DNA of 63,184 nucleotides from assembly GCA_937872965.1 (NCBI GenBank), contig CALMUU010000064.1, positions 1 to 63,184 on the forward strand. Direction: 5' to 3'. Position 1 is the stretch's first letter. Each line of letters starts with the position of its first letter. Under the pieces are notes generated by a model. That model saw nothing but the letters and a program-made list of their open reading frames with translations. It had not been told where the DNA came from and did no database searches. The DNA comes from an uncultured Actinomycetes bacterium. Its GTDB lineage: Bacteria > Actinomycetota > Acidimicrobiia > IMCC26256 > JAGPDB01. Of the stretch, positions 18,686 to 27,478 are shown in pieces. The translations under genes were made by a program, and so were the position numbers.

Positions 18686-19848
18686 GACTTCTTGCCCATC
18701 CCGATCTGTTGTGCATTTTGAAGAGCTTTACCTTCGGTTTGTAAGCTCGGCGCAACCATGACTTCTGCCTTTTGGAATTCTTTCAATGTGGCGTGGCCTG
18801 TTGTTGCCATTGAGGTTCGCAACGCACCAAATAAGTTCAATGACCCATCGTTTTCTGTTGCTGGGCCAACAAGAATTTCTTTCAGTGTTCCCTTTTGACC
18901 CGCGTACACGCGTGCACCGCGAGGAAGAGATGGATGGAAAGTTGCCATTCCCCAGTGATAACCCTTACCAGGAGCATCTGTTGCTGCTGCAAGTGGAGAA
19001 CCAATCATGACGGCATCCGCACCGCAAGCAATTGCTTTTGCGATGTCACCTCCGAGGCGCATTCCACCGTCAGCAATGACATGAACGTACACGCCCGTTT
19101 CATCCAAGTGACGAATACGAGCTCCTGCTGCATCAGCGATTGCAGTAGCTTGAGGAACACCGATTCCGAGAACTCCACGAGAGGTACAGGCATGGCCTGG
19201 GCCTACACCGACCAAAATTCCTGCAGCTCCTGTACGCATCAAGTGCAAGGCACCCGAATAACTTGCGCAACCACCCACAAATACAGGGATTTCGAGTTCG
19301 CGAATAAATTTGGTGAGATCGAGCGTGGCGCCTGTTTTGGACACATGCTCGGCGCTCACAACGGTTCCTTGGATGACCAAGATATCAAGATCTGCAGCAG
19401 TCACATACTTCAGATATTCGTCGACTTTTTGCGGGGTCAGTGACGCGCATGCAGTAACTCCTGCATCTTTAATTTGGCGAATACGCTCAGTAATGAGTTC
19501 ACCCTTGACTGGCTCTTGGTACAGTTCTTGCATTCGACGAGTTGCTTTGTCGGCTTCTAAGTCTGCAATTTCTTCTAAAACTTTTTCTGGATCTTCATAG
19601 CGCGTGAAAAGACCTTCGAGGTTTAAACATCCCAAGCCGCCGAGTTCGCCCATTTGAATTGCGATCCCTGGAGACATGACGCCGTCCATTGCTGCACCGA
19701 TGACGGGAAGACCAAATTGGTAAGCATCGATTTCCCATGTGATGTCGACATCTTCGGGATCACGTGTTCGGCGTGAGGGAACAATTGCAATGTCATCGAA
19801 ACCATACGCCCGACGACCCGATTTTCCTATACCAATTTCAACTTCCAC
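18682..19848 (-). CDS. guaB3: GuaB3 family IMP dehydrogenase-related protein
   Basis: 388-residue (beta/alpha)8 protein of the IMPDH/GMP reductase superfamily without the CBS insertion. The catalytic loop is [17 protein letters not shown], with the active-site Cys. The phosphate-binding region is [31 protein letters not shown]. The N-terminus [25 protein letters not shown] is diagnostic for GuaB3. Cyanobacterial GuaB3 has been reported to act as an IMPDH; the actinobacterial role is less settled. It is the first gene of an operon with guaA. Starts at GTG 19848. Confidence 0.9.
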   Translation of the reverse strand: MEVEIGIGKSGRRAYGFDDIAIVPSRRTRDPEDVDITWEIDAYQFGLPVIGAAMDGVMSPGIAIQMGELGGLGCLNLEGLFTRYEDPEKVLEEIADLEADKATRRMQELYQEPVKGELITERIRQIKDAGVTACASLTPQKVDEYLKYVTAADLDILVIQGTVVSAEHVSKTGATLDLTKFIRELEIPVFVGGCASYSGALHLMRTGAAGILVGVGPGHACTSRGVLGIGVPQATAIADAAGARIRHLDETGVYVHVIADGGMRLGGDIAKAIACGADAVMIGSPLAAATDAPGKGYHWGMATFHPSLPRGARVYAGQKGTLKEILVGPATENDGSLNLFGALRTSMATTGHATLKEFQKAEVMVAPSLQTEGKALQNAQQIGMGKKS

Positions 19849-19892
19849 TAACGCCCACTTTTCTTAACCCAGCAAATAATGATCGTGTCATT

Positions 19893-20669
19893 CTAATGGA
19901 ATGTACCGGAATTCAAACAATGGAGAACATCGGTCAGAATGTGTGCCGTTGCCCCCCAAATGAAGACAGGGAGTCCATTTGTATCACGAACAAAGTACAT
20001 ATGGATAGTCGCTGACATTGTGGGAAAATCCCAGAGCTCAGACACATAGGAATCGGGAGCCAGCAAGCCCGCAACGGGAACAACATGCAACGTATCTACT
20101 TCCCCTGAGCTTGGATCAAATTGAGAGACTACCGATACATCACAGGTAGCCAGCACAGGAGTGATTATTCCATTGCGCGAACGGGTATGCGTGGGCGATC
20201 GTGTTCCCATAATTTCGAAGCTTTCGGGGGAAATTCCTGTTTCTTCCTGAGTTTCGCGCAATGCCGTCTGCACAACATCTTCATCAGAAACTTCCACCAT
20301 ACCTCCAGGAAACGACACTTGCCCCTTGTGATGCGAAACGGTCATCGTGCGTGTCATCAGGATGATCGAATCGATTTCGTCTCCGGCGACATTTGTGATC
20401 AGAGGAACAAGAACTGCTGCAGGTTTTGTCGCAATGTCATTGTCTCCAAGATTTTCCAGCTCAACTTCAGAGAGTTCATTGCGTGAGATCTCATTTAAAC
20501 GAAATTCTTTATCATTTTCTCTATAAATATACTTCTGAAGTTCGGAGATTTTTAAAGAGCGTTCGGTTGGGAGAATATTTGACCAAGGAGAGGGAGGTCC
20601 CGGCATCCAACGTTCCGGCCGCGGTAGAGCGTTGTACTTCTCTCGAAAAAAAGACTCGCTACTACTCAC
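19893..20669 (-). CDS. Nudix hydrolase, CoA pyrophosphatase type
   Basis: 258 residues. A central Nudix domain contains SHHKGQVSFPGGM followed by ALRETQEETGI, which match the UPF0035/NudL (CoA-diphosphatase) signature and the Nudix box that binds Mg2+. The substrate class would be CoA and its derivatives, cleaved to 4'-phosphopantetheine and 3',5'-ADP. The first 90 residues are a leader specific to this lineage (ALPRPERWMPGPPSPWSNILP). Starts at GTG 20669. Monocistronic between guaB3 and groES. Confidence 0.85.
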   Translation of the reverse strand: MSSSESFFREKYNALPRPERWMPGPPSPWSNILPTERSLKISELQKYIYRENDKEFRLNEISRNELSEVELENLGDNDIATKPAAVLVPLITNVAGDEIDSIILMTRTMTVSHHKGQVSFPGGMVEVSDEDVVQTALRETQEETGISPESFEIMGTRSPTHTRSRNGIITPVLATCDVSVVSQFDPSSGEVDTLHVVPVAGLLAPDSYVSELWDFPTMSATIHMYFVRDTNGLPVFIWGATAHILTDVLHCLNSGTFH

Positions 20670-20686
20670 ACTTCACACCCCTCAGT

Positions 20687-20736
20687 CATTCCGAGCCTGC
20701 GAGGAATCTAGATCCTTCGTTGCACTCAGGATGACA
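20687..20736. repeat. Family B repeat pair
   Basis: GTCATTCCGAGCCTGCGAGG and GATCCTTCGTTGCACTCAGG head to head, upstream of the Nudix gene. Confidence 0.65.
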
Positions 20737-20799
20737 GACAGAAGATCCTCTGCTATTCGCCGCCACGCCCGTACGGGCAAAGTTGACAGAAGACGTGAA

Positions 20800-20866
20800 G
20801 AGAGGCGATCGTTTTCTTTGCGTACGTTGCGTTTCAGCATGGGAGCAAAGGAGACGATCGCCTCTC
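20800..20866 (-). terminator. groES terminator-like hairpin
   Basis: GAGAGGCGATCGT (20800-20812) pairs perfectly with ACGATCGCCTCTC (20854-20866). A second stem, CTTTGC/GCAAAG, continues inside after a 3x3 internal loop. It lies 12 bases past the groES stop on the minus strand. There is no long T-run, but its position and stability fit a 3'-end structure. Confidence 0.6.
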
Positions 20867-20877
20867 GATCAAAAATA

Positions 20878-21168
20878 TTATGCAGGGAACTTTGCAAGTA
20901 CGTCGCGTGAAGAAAGAATCAATAGATCTTCCCCATCAACTGTAATTTCAGTTCCGCCATATTTAGAATAAACAACAGTGTCGCCCACGGCTACTTCCAT
21001 AGCAACGCGCTCGTTGTCATCACCAATACGGCCAGGTCCAATAGCGAGGACTTCACCCTGTTGCGGCTTTTCTTTGGCTGAGTCAGGGATAACCAATCCA
21101 CTTACGGTTGTCTCTTCTGCGTCCGCTGGGCGAACGACAATTCGATCTTCTAATGGCTGCAGATTCAT
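20878..21168 (-). CDS. groES: Co-chaperonin GroES
   Basis: Heptameric lid of the GroEL folding chamber. 96 residues. [20 protein letters not shown] is the standard opening, the mobile loop that docks onto GroEL is [17 protein letters not shown], and the end SSRDVLAKF is normal. The ribosome-binding site AGGAGG lies 7 bases before ATG 21168. A perfect CIRCE operator sits 43 bases upstream, so HrcA repression is expected. Unusually, groEL is not next to it: downstream are only a hairpin and a Nudix gene. Confidence 0.96.
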   Translation of the reverse strand: MNLQPLEDRIVVRPADAEETTVSGLVIPDSAKEKPQQGEVLAIGPGRIGDDNERVAMEVAVGDTVVYSKYGGTEITVDGEDLLILSSRDVLAKFPA

Positions 21169-21210
21169 GCAGGGCCTCCTGAAAAGGTAAATAAACGGAT
21201 AAATATGCTG

Positions 21211-21237
21211 TTAGCACTCTCGTAGTGAGAGTGCTAA
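21211..21237 (-). promoter_or_regulatory. CIRCE operator (HrcA site) of groES
   Basis: TTAGCACTC-N9-GAGTGCTAA, a perfect match to the CIRCE consensus. It lies 43 bases before the groES start. On the minus strand a possible promoter precedes it: TTGAAT, 18 bases, then TAACGT, whose last bases touch the operator. HrcA binding would block transcription except under heat or misfolding stress. Confidence 0.93.
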
Positions 21238-21388
21238 CACGTTACCAAGCTTTATGGCCAGCATTCAACCTGTAGAACCAGCTCATACGGCGAAAACGGA
21301 CTTGGGGCTTTTTTCGTGTTTGCTCTAGCGTGGTCTGCTGGATCGTGTTTCGATTCCGGGATTGTGATAACTCTCGTTAACAGTTCAC

Positions 21389-21456
21389 TGTTGAGATCCT
21401 TCGTCGCCTAAAGGCTCCTCAGGATAACAGAGGGTTAATGTCCTCAGGATGACGGA
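21389..21456. repeat. Family B repeats forming the tsaD 3' end
   Basis: GAGATCCTTCGTCGCC...CTCAGGATAAC and CCTCAGGATGACGG. On the minus strand two GTCATCCTGAGG-type cores lie in frame with tsaD. They encode its last residues (RHPEDINPLLS) and supply its TGA stop. Confidence 0.65.
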
Positions 21457-22468
21457 TCGTCAGATCCGTCAGTTTCCAGCCGGAATCGATACCTGTAGCC
21501 AACGTGTCTGCCCCACGCAGTTCGTAGTGGATTTTTGCAGCCACGCCGATCATCACTGCGTTATCTGTGCACATCGAACGTTCAGGGATGAGAGCACGAA
21601 TAGAAAATTCGTTAGAGAGTTCTTCGATTCGTTGTCGTAGATGCGAATTGGCTGCCACTCCTCCTCCGATGGAAACACCACGTAGCGGTTGAGTTTCTTT
21701 ATTGACCAATGTGATTGCTGCACGAGTTTTTGCGATGAGAGAATCCACGACTGCTGCTTGAAAGCTCGCACATATATCTTCCACTTTTACATCTGGATTA
21801 TCGCGCACCGCATATTTCACTGCTGTCTTCAAACCTGAAAATGACATGTTGAAAGGATCGTCCTTCATCGGACGAGGAAAATCAAAGGCTTTTCGATCGC
21901 CTTCTTCAGCGAGTTTGTCAATCAGCGGACCTCCGGGGTATCCCAAACCCAGTAGCCGAGCGACTTTGTCATATGCCTCACCTGCCGCGTCATCAATTGT
22001 CCCCCCCAATACGCGGTACTTCCCAAGACCATCGACGACGACAACCATTGTGTGTCCGCCAGAAACCAGGAGAGAAATAAAAGGAAACTCCACATTTTCA
22101 TGCTCCAAAAGTACGCTAAGAATGTGTGCTTCATGGTGATGAATACCAACAAAGTCTTTTCCCAATGCATAGGCATAAGACTTCGCTGCTGTTGTTCCCA
22201 CTAAAAGCGCAGCAGACAAGCCAGGACCGCGCGTACCCGCAAACAGATCAATGTCATCCAAGATCATTTCTGCTTCATCGAGAGCAGTGCGCACAACATT
22301 ATTCACAAGTTCAAGATGATGACGACCGGCAAGCTCGGGAACAACTCCTCCATATTTTTTATGGACATCGATCTGACTCGAAACAACAGAACTTTTTACT
22401 TGTACACCATCGACAACAACTGCTGCAGCCATTTCATCACAGGATGATTCAATACTTAGGATATTCAT
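21419..22468 (-). CDS. tsaD: tRNA t6A37 threonylcarbamoyltransferase TsaD
   Basis: Transfers threonylcarbamoyl to A37 of ANN-decoding tRNAs, working with TsaB and TsaE, whose genes lie just upstream. 349 residues. The metal site is HHHEAHILSVLLEHE (HxxxH). The ASKHA nucleotide motifs are LSIESSCDEMAAAVV at the N-terminus, SGGHT, and GGVAANSHLRQR. Start ATG overlaps the rimI stop (ATGA). The last dozen codons come from repeat family B. Confidence 0.96.
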   Translation of the reverse strand: MNILSIESSCDEMAAAVVVDGVQVKSSVVSSQIDVHKKYGGVVPELAGRHHLELVNNVVRTALDEAEMILDDIDLFAGTRGPGLSAALLVGTTAAKSYAYALGKDFVGIHHHEAHILSVLLEHENVEFPFISLLVSGGHTMVVVVDGLGKYRVLGGTIDDAAGEAYDKVARLLGLGYPGGPLIDKLAEEGDRKAFDFPRPMKDDPFNMSFSGLKTAVKYAVRDNPDVKVEDICASFQAAVVDSLIAKTRAAITLVNKETQPLRGVSIGGGVAANSHLRQRIEELSNEFSIRALIPERSMCTDNAVMIGVAAKIHYELRGADTLATGIDSGWKLTDLTIRHPEDINPLLS

Positions 22469-22947
22469 AGCAATCCCTCAAAAGATCGGAGCCACATAAT
22501 GGCAGCATCTTCCCCATTGTCGACGTAATACTTAGGTCGGATACCTTCGGTCGTGAAACCTAACGATTCATAGAGAGTTCTCGCTGCTTCATTTCCAACA
22601 CGAACTTCCAGCGTGGCCGAGATCGCATCGCGTTCGCTTCCCGCCTGGATAAGGTTCCGGATGAGATTCGTACCTGTTCCCACCCGCCGAAATTCTGTAC
22701 CCACCGCAAGGGAGTGGATGTGCAGCTCGTTACCAATAAGTTGTCCACCAGAAAACCCCACCACTTTTTCTGCATGAGGATGAAGACTGCTGTCAATCAC
22801 TGCCACAAGAAGAATGTGCGTTGGACTATTCATTTCTGAGATAAAGACAGATGCCGACCACGGTGTCGCACTGGTCGCTGATTCGATGGCGACTACATCA
22901 TCGACATGGTGTTCATGCATAGGAATGGTGCGCATACCAGAACTCAT
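22465..22947 (-). CDS. rimI: N-acetyltransferase RimI-like
   Basis: GNAT-fold acetyltransferase, probably acetylating the N-terminus of ribosomal protein S18 or of other proteins. 160 residues. The acetyl-CoA loop is EFRRVGTGTNLIRNLI, which departs from the usual Q/RxxGxG/A only slightly. The C-terminal signature is LEVRVGNEAARTLYESLGF, typical of RimI. It overlaps tsaB by four bases upstream and tsaD by four downstream. This is the standard position between tsaB and tsaD. Confidence 0.9.
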   Translation of the reverse strand: MSSGMRTIPMHEHHVDDVVAIESATSATPWSASVFISEMNSPTHILLVAVIDSSLHPHAEKVVGFSGGQLIGNELHIHSLAVGTEFRRVGTGTNLIRNLIQAGSERDAISATLEVRVGNEAARTLYESLGFTTEGIRPKYYVDNGEDAAIMWLRSFEGLL

Positions 22948-23693
22948 GAAACAGACTCCTGAATGTTCCAGGATAATTCTGCATCCGATTTTCGAATATA
23001 GAGCGCAGAAGGAGCAAAGACATCGGCGACAATCCCTGCCTGTGCTGCTTCGATGACGTGATCGAGCATGTATCGAGCATCAATACTCGCTGGTTGAATA
23101 TGCGAGCGAGATGTTTCTGTGAACTGCGAAAACTCTTCATAGCGTGATATATCGTCCAGAAATACTTGTGTATCTTCACTCACATTGACTGCTTCAACAA
23201 ACTGTTCGGGGGTAAGCAAGGCTTCTTCATGTATACGATTAAGTCGTGTCGAGAATGTCGTTGTGTCAATCGTACATTGCGTAGTCGGAAGAAGTGCAGA
23301 TTCGTATGTTGCACTATAAAGTTCATGCCTGCGTGCGTCGCGTGCCACCACTACTTTTCCACAGACAGGGTGGGACCCTGCAAACGATATGGCGGTGAGT
23401 TCGAGGGAAGAAAAATATACCAAAGGTATATCGAGGGTGTGAGCAAAAGCGTGAGCGGCAGAAATCCCAACGCGCAAACCCGTAAAGAGACCAGGCCCGA
23501 CTCCCACGCCGATCACATCTATATCCTTCATGGTCAGCGATCGTTCCTGGAGAATCTCGTCGATCACAACAAGAATGTTTTCCGAATGAAATGCACGCTG
23601 TTCGACACATCGACTCGAAGCATCACGATCTGAACTTCCACAGGCCACCGCAACAGCATTCGTCGAAGAATCGATGGTTAAAACGTTAGACAT
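22944..23693 (-). CDS. tsaB: tRNA t6A biosynthesis protein TsaB
   Basis: Non-catalytic ASKHA-fold partner that dimerises with TsaD. The N-terminus MSNVLTIDSSTNAVAVACG and the central GVGVGPGLFTGLRVGISAAHAFAHTLDIPLV are diagnostic. I start at ATG 23693 (249 residues), overlapping tsaE by 8 bases; GTG 23708 would add five residues. The C-terminal third is divergent, as is usual for TsaB. Confidence 0.92.
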   Translation of the reverse strand: MSNVLTIDSSTNAVAVACGSSDRDASSRCVEQRAFHSENILVVIDEILQERSLTMKDIDVIGVGVGPGLFTGLRVGISAAHAFAHTLDIPLVYFSSLELTAISFAGSHPVCGKVVVARDARRHELYSATYESALLPTTQCTIDTTTFSTRLNRIHEEALLTPEQFVEAVNVSEDTQVFLDDISRYEEFSQFTETSRSHIQPASIDARYMLDHVIEAAQAGIVADVFAPSALYIRKSDAELSWNIQESVS

Positions 23694-24204
23694 TTTGATA
23701 CCAACCACTCTCGAGTAAGCGATTTTCGAGAAGCGAACTTCTCTCTTTATCTAAATTGCCAACGACTTCGAAAACAAACGAACGCGTGTCAGGCGTTTGT
23801 TCTTCAATAATGAGACGAAAATGATTTCGATCAATATACTCTTCGATACGTTCACCCCATTCAATCATCGTCAAAGCATGAGGAGCAAAGATTGTTTCAA
23901 AACCAAGATCGTAAAGCTCGTTGACTCCGACAAGACGATAGGTATCGACGTGAATAATTTTCTTGATCCCTTGATATTCATTAGCCAATTCATACTCCGC
24001 GACAATCGCGAAGGTAGGAGATGTCACCTGAACATGCGCGCCAAGGAGAGGAGCCATTTCAGCAACCAGAGTAGTTTTACCTGCGCCGATGTCACCAATG
24101 AGGATGACGACATCGCCTCCACAAAGAAATGCGCCTAAGTCAGCAGCCATTTCAGACATGTTCTCTCGGGAAACATTGTCCCGTCTAAAAATCACTTCCG
24201 TCAA
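23686..24204 (-). CDS. tsaE: tRNA t6A biosynthesis ATPase TsaE
   Basis: P-loop ATPase that resets the TsaBD complex. 172 residues, with Walker A in LIGDIGAGKTTLVAEM. TSPTFAIVAEYE is the family's conserved switch region, and HVDTYRLVGVNELYDLGFE and MIEWGERI are its other hallmarks. Starts at TTG 24204, immediately after the glycosylase stop codon (TAG TTG), so reinitiation is likely. First of the t6A trio in an operon that also holds rimI. Confidence 0.94.
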   Translation of the reverse strand: MTEVIFRRDNVSRENMSEMAADLGAFLCGGDVVILIGDIGAGKTTLVAEMAPLLGAHVQVTSPTFAIVAEYELANEYQGIKKIIHVDTYRLVGVNELYDLGFETIFAPHALTMIEWGERIEEYIDRNHFRLIIEEQTPDTRSFVFEVVGNLDKERSSLLENRLLESGWYQNV

Positions 24205-24813
24205 CTATCCTTCGAGAAGTTGTCGAACAACCTCGAGATCTGCTCGCATATCAACTTCTGCTCTCCGTCCATTGCGCAAAACATAGGCGGGATGGACAGT
24301 AGGAATCACAGCACTATTGCCACGTACAAATGCTTTACCTCGCAACTTGGTAATGCCATCTTTTGTATCGAGAACAAATCGTGTTGCAAAGTTTCCTACA
24401 GGAACAATTACTTGTGGTGCCACAAAAGCAATCTGGGATTCAAGAAAAGCTCTGCACTCTTTGATTTCAATAGGCAAAGGATCCCTATTTTCGGGAGGAC
24501 GACATTTCAAAACATTAGCAATGTAAATATCTTCTCGAGAAATACCGATTTCCTCGAAAAGACGAATAAGTAATTGTCCAGATCTTCCAACAAAAGGCTT
24601 ACCCATCTCATCTTCAGTCGCACCGGGCGCTTCCCCCACCACCATCACACGAGCTGTAAGCACTCCATCGCAGAGTACGACATGCGTTCGAGACTGACAA
24701 AGATCGCAACGTGTACACGTCAATGCATCTGCAGTCATCTCGTCATACGAGGTATATGTTCTATCAAAATCAGTCCCAAAGCCCGGAGGTGTTTCTATGC
24801 GCACAGGAACCAT
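24205..24813 (-). CDS. Family 4 uracil-DNA glycosylase (Fe-S type)
   Basis: Removes uracil from DNA. 202 residues with the family-4 iron-sulfur cysteines: CTRCDLC at about residues 33-39, then KCRPPENRDPLPIEIKECRAFL. The active-site motif is GEAPGATEDEMGKPFVGRSG, and the second motif is PTVHPAYVLRNG. The start ATG shares one base with the stop of the upstream hydrolase gene (TAATG). Sits in the t6A operon by transcription, though not by pathway. Confidence 0.9.
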   Translation of the reverse strand: MVPVRIETPPGFGTDFDRTYTSYDEMTADALTCTRCDLCQSRTHVVLCDGVLTARVMVVGEAPGATEDEMGKPFVGRSGQLLIRLFEEIGISREDIYIANVLKCRPPENRDPLPIEIKECRAFLESQIAFVAPQVIVPVGNFATRFVLDTKDGITKLRGKAFVRGNSAVIPTVHPAYVLRNGRRAEVDMRADLEVVRQLLEG

Positions 24814-25790
24814 TATAAAAACTCGCCTGTTTTGTCAAGAAATTCGATTAGTGCCGTATTGAATTCGTCAGGACTTTCCAGCATGGGGCAATGCCCAACA
24901 CCATTGATGATTATCTCTGTAGTGCCAAGCGCCCGCGCAACTTTTTCGGCATCACTGAGCGGTGTCACCGGGTCTGAAGTTCCCACAATAACTGCTGACG
25001 GTGCAACGAACTGTTCCAACGTAGAGAGAAAATTAAACTCGGCAAGCATCTGTAAAACTTTTATACACACATCGCGGTCAGTTGACACAATACAGCGACG
25101 AACAAATTCCACAACTGCGTTCGAAGCTTTGTTACCCAGGGCATAGCGTGCCAAAGGAAACCCGATGAGGGGAATGTCTGAGAGAAAGTGAAATGCATGT
25201 CCTGTGAGCGAAAACTTTGCCAATGCTTCGGAGATGTTCTCCATATGATGATACGGCGGATGTGCCAATGTTGAAACAAGACACAGCCCTCGAACATGAT
25301 GAGATGCATGTTCGGCATATCTATTCAGATACGACATCGCCATCACACCACCGGTGGAGTGGCCTACAAGAACTACATCTTCGAGCTCTAGTTGGTTCAT
25401 AGTCTCGTAGACATCGTCAGCGAAAGCAGCGAGAGTAATCCCGTCTTCCCCAACACTTGAAGCGCCGTGTCCGCGCAAGTCCATTGCTATAACATCATGT
25501 GTATCTCGCAACAGATCGAATTGGTGTGCCCAAATCGGTGAACACAGCGCATACCCATGAAGAAAAAGTATCGTTGGCTTTGTTTTATCTCGAGGTCCAT
25601 CGCGATAAAGAACAAGACGAGTTCCGTCACTCGTAGTCAGGACAAATTGTTCCGCGACAGAGAATTCGAAATCGACGGAAGTATTGGCAAGTGTTCGAAC
25701 AATGATTTTCTGAGCACCATATGCTGCGGAAGCAACACCAAGGGCAGCACCAGCAATAATACCGACTGCTTTAAAGGGGTTGTTTGCCAT
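24813..25790 (-). CDS. Alpha/beta hydrolase with N-terminal membrane segment
   Basis: 325 residues. The nucleophile elbow is VGHSTGGVMA (Ser). The oxyanion-hole segment is LFLHGYALCSPIW, the acid is probably in GTSDPVTPLSDAEK, and the catalytic His in NGVGHCPMLESP. The first 30 residues (AVGIIAGAALGVASAAYGAQKIIV) are hydrophobic and glycine/alanine-rich, a likely membrane anchor. Position next to alr and the t6A genes is the usual actinobacterial one for this hydrolase (M. tuberculosis has a similar gene order). Substrate unknown. Confidence 0.87.
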   Translation of the reverse strand: MANNPFKAVGIIAGAALGVASAAYGAQKIIVRTLANTSVDFEFSVAEQFVLTTSDGTRLVLYRDGPRDKTKPTILFLHGYALCSPIWAHQFDLLRDTHDVIAMDLRGHGASSVGEDGITLAAFADDVYETMNQLELEDVVLVGHSTGGVMAMSYLNRYAEHASHHVRGLCLVSTLAHPPYHHMENISEALAKFSLTGHAFHFLSDIPLIGFPLARYALGNKASNAVVEFVRRCIVSTDRDVCIKVLQMLAEFNFLSTLEQFVAPSAVIVGTSDPVTPLSDAEKVARALGTTEIIINGVGHCPMLESPDEFNTALIEFLDKTGEFL

Positions 25791-25804
25791 AGTGAAAGAA
25801 GATT

Positions 25805-26935
25805 TTAGTCGTAAGAGCGATCAAGCCTTTCGCCCAAGGCACACAAGATTTCATATGAAATGGTTCCAAGAAGATCAGCCCATTCCACAGGCGAAATCGT
25901 GATATCGCCATCTGTTCCTAAAAGCGTCACTTTGTCACCTACAGAAACGGGAAGGTCACCCACATCAATCATCATTTGATCCATAGTGACTGCTCCAACA
26001 ACTGGGCAACGCGAACCCTGAACAATAACGCTCCCGCCGAGCAACCCCAGATTACGAGGAACTCCATCGCCATAGCCCAACGGAAGAGTTGCGATACGCG
26101 TATCTTTCTTTACCTCATATCGGGCACCATATGAAATTGTTTCTCCCACATATGCATTTTTCACAAAGGAAATTTTTGTTGTGAGTGAAAGGACTAATCG
26201 AAGATCAATAAGTTCTGCGTAACTGGGATGCGGATATACACCATATGTTGAAAGTCCGACTCTCACCATAGAAAAACGCGTTGTCGCAAGCCGCAACGCT
26301 GCTCCCGAATTAGCAGCGTGAATCAGAGGTGGAGTTAAACCTGCAGACTCGACAACTTCGAGAACATGTTCAAATCGTTCAAGTTGGATATCACAAAGTG
26401 GATGCTCTGCATCTTCCGCCGTCGCGAAGTGTGTATAGAGACCTTCGAAAAAAAGCGTTTTGTGGCCAATGATTCGTTGAATAAAATCGAGAGTGTCTTG
26501 CGGTTCCATTCCGACACGATTCATTCCGGTGTCAACTTTTAAATGCACATGGGCAGGTTTGTTTGAGGTTGCTACGGATGCAAGCATATCGATCGTGCCA
26601 GTAGTATAAACAGTAAATGTGACATCTGCTTGATAGCAAGGTTCAATAGCATCACGAGGAGGCTCACTCAAAAGGAAGATTGATGTGGTAATTCCATTTT
26701 CCCGAAGCAACAAAGCCTCTTCGACTGTTGCTACACAGAACATATCCACATCAAGGTCAGATAATTTTCGTGCAAGAGGAAGGATTCCATGACCATAGGC
26801 ATTTGCTTTAATTGGGATGGCAAGCAGTGCGGGTTTTACAAGCTCTTTTATTGTACGGATATTGTGCTCGAGCGCATCAAAGCTGATAGAAATAACAGAA
26901 GGTCGATATTGATTCACATCCTCTTGACTGTTCAT
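25805..26935 (-). CDS. alr: Alanine racemase
   Basis: PLP enzyme giving D-alanine for peptidoglycan. 376 residues. The PLP lysine is in IPIKANAYGHGILPLARKL, and the catalytic tyrosine of the second half is in AYVGETISYGARYEV. MDQMMIDVGDLPVSVGDKVTLLG is the C-terminal beta-domain signature. ATG 26935. The upstream gap (26936-27083) holds a palindrome and a family A copy, so alr and the downstream genes probably have a promoter separate from acpS. Confidence 0.95.
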   Translation of the reverse strand: MNSQEDVNQYRPSVISISFDALEHNIRTIKELVKPALLAIPIKANAYGHGILPLARKLSDLDVDMFCVATVEEALLLRENGITTSIFLLSEPPRDAIEPCYQADVTFTVYTTGTIDMLASVATSNKPAHVHLKVDTGMNRVGMEPQDTLDFIQRIIGHKTLFFEGLYTHFATAEDAEHPLCDIQLERFEHVLEVVESAGLTPPLIHAANSGAALRLATTRFSMVRVGLSTYGVYPHPSYAELIDLRLVLSLTTKISFVKNAYVGETISYGARYEVKKDTRIATLPLGYGDGVPRNLGLLGGSVIVQGSRCPVVGAVTMDQMMIDVGDLPVSVGDKVTLLGTDGDITISPVEWADLLGTISYEILCALGERLDRSYD

Positions 26936-26954
26936 TCTCTACCTCCACTTGTTA

Positions 26955-27010
26955 TTTTGCAGGGTCTGACCCTGCAAAGAAGTTTTCCACAACCAGAGCC
27001 TGGCCCTGCA
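26955..27010. repeat. Perfect palindrome, intergenic copy
   Basis: Core AGGGTCTGACCCT flanked by TTTGC/GCAAA: a 23-base palindrome with a single central base (26956-26978). A looser second copy (GAGCCTGGCCCTGCAA) follows. The same 23 bases occur inside truA at 34413-34435. Confidence 0.8.
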
Positions 27011-27011
27011 A

Positions 27012-27078
27012 TCACAGGGAGCGATCGGAGGAGCGACCGCGAGAACCGTCGGGCTTTGCCTGCGGTTCGACAATAAAA
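27012..27078. repeat. Family A element downstream of acpS
   Basis: TCACAGGGAGCGATCGGAGG, GAGCGACCGCGAGAACC, then GGGCTTTGCC and CGACAATAAA. It ends five bases before the acpS stop codon. Confidence 0.8.
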
Positions 27079-27083
27079 GCGGC

Positions 27084-27476
27084 TCAGTCGTTGTATTCTG
27101 CAATCACAACAGCAGCGGCAGTGGTACCAGAGTGAGTGAGCGAACATGTAAATGAAAGTCTTCGTTTAGTAAATGTTCTATGTGTTGGAAAATCAATATA
27201 AGGAACATCATTATTTTTTTTAATCTCGATCGAATGGAGACCCACTGTAAATAGTGAAAGACCCAGAGATTTAACCGTTGCTTCTTTAGCTGCAAAGCGT
27301 GCAGATAATGATTCAATAAATCTCACATCATTAGATGTTGTTTTCCCGTCACAAAAAACGTCTAATTCTTTTTGTTCTTGTTCCGTAAGAATTTTATCGA
27401 TGATTTTTGGCGAGCGCTCGACGGCCAAACGCATGCGAGCGATGTCAACAATATCTATTCCCACACCCACAATCAT
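27084..27476 (-). CDS. acpS: Holo-[acyl-carrier-protein] synthase
   Basis: Transfers 4'-phosphopantetheine from CoA to apo-ACP, activating fatty-acid synthesis. 130 residues. The Mg2+/CoA motifs are IVGVGIDIVDIARM at the N-terminus and SARFAAKEATVKSLGL. ATG follows the GlmS-like stop by two bases, so the pair is translationally linked. Confidence 0.94.
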   Translation of the reverse strand: MIVGVGIDIVDIARMRLAVERSPKIIDKILTEQEQKELDVFCDGKTTSNDVRFIESLSARFAAKEATVKSLGLSLFTVGLHSIEIKKNNDVPYIDFPTHRTFTKRRLSFTCSLTHSGTTAAAVVIAEYND

Positions 27477-27478
27477 TG

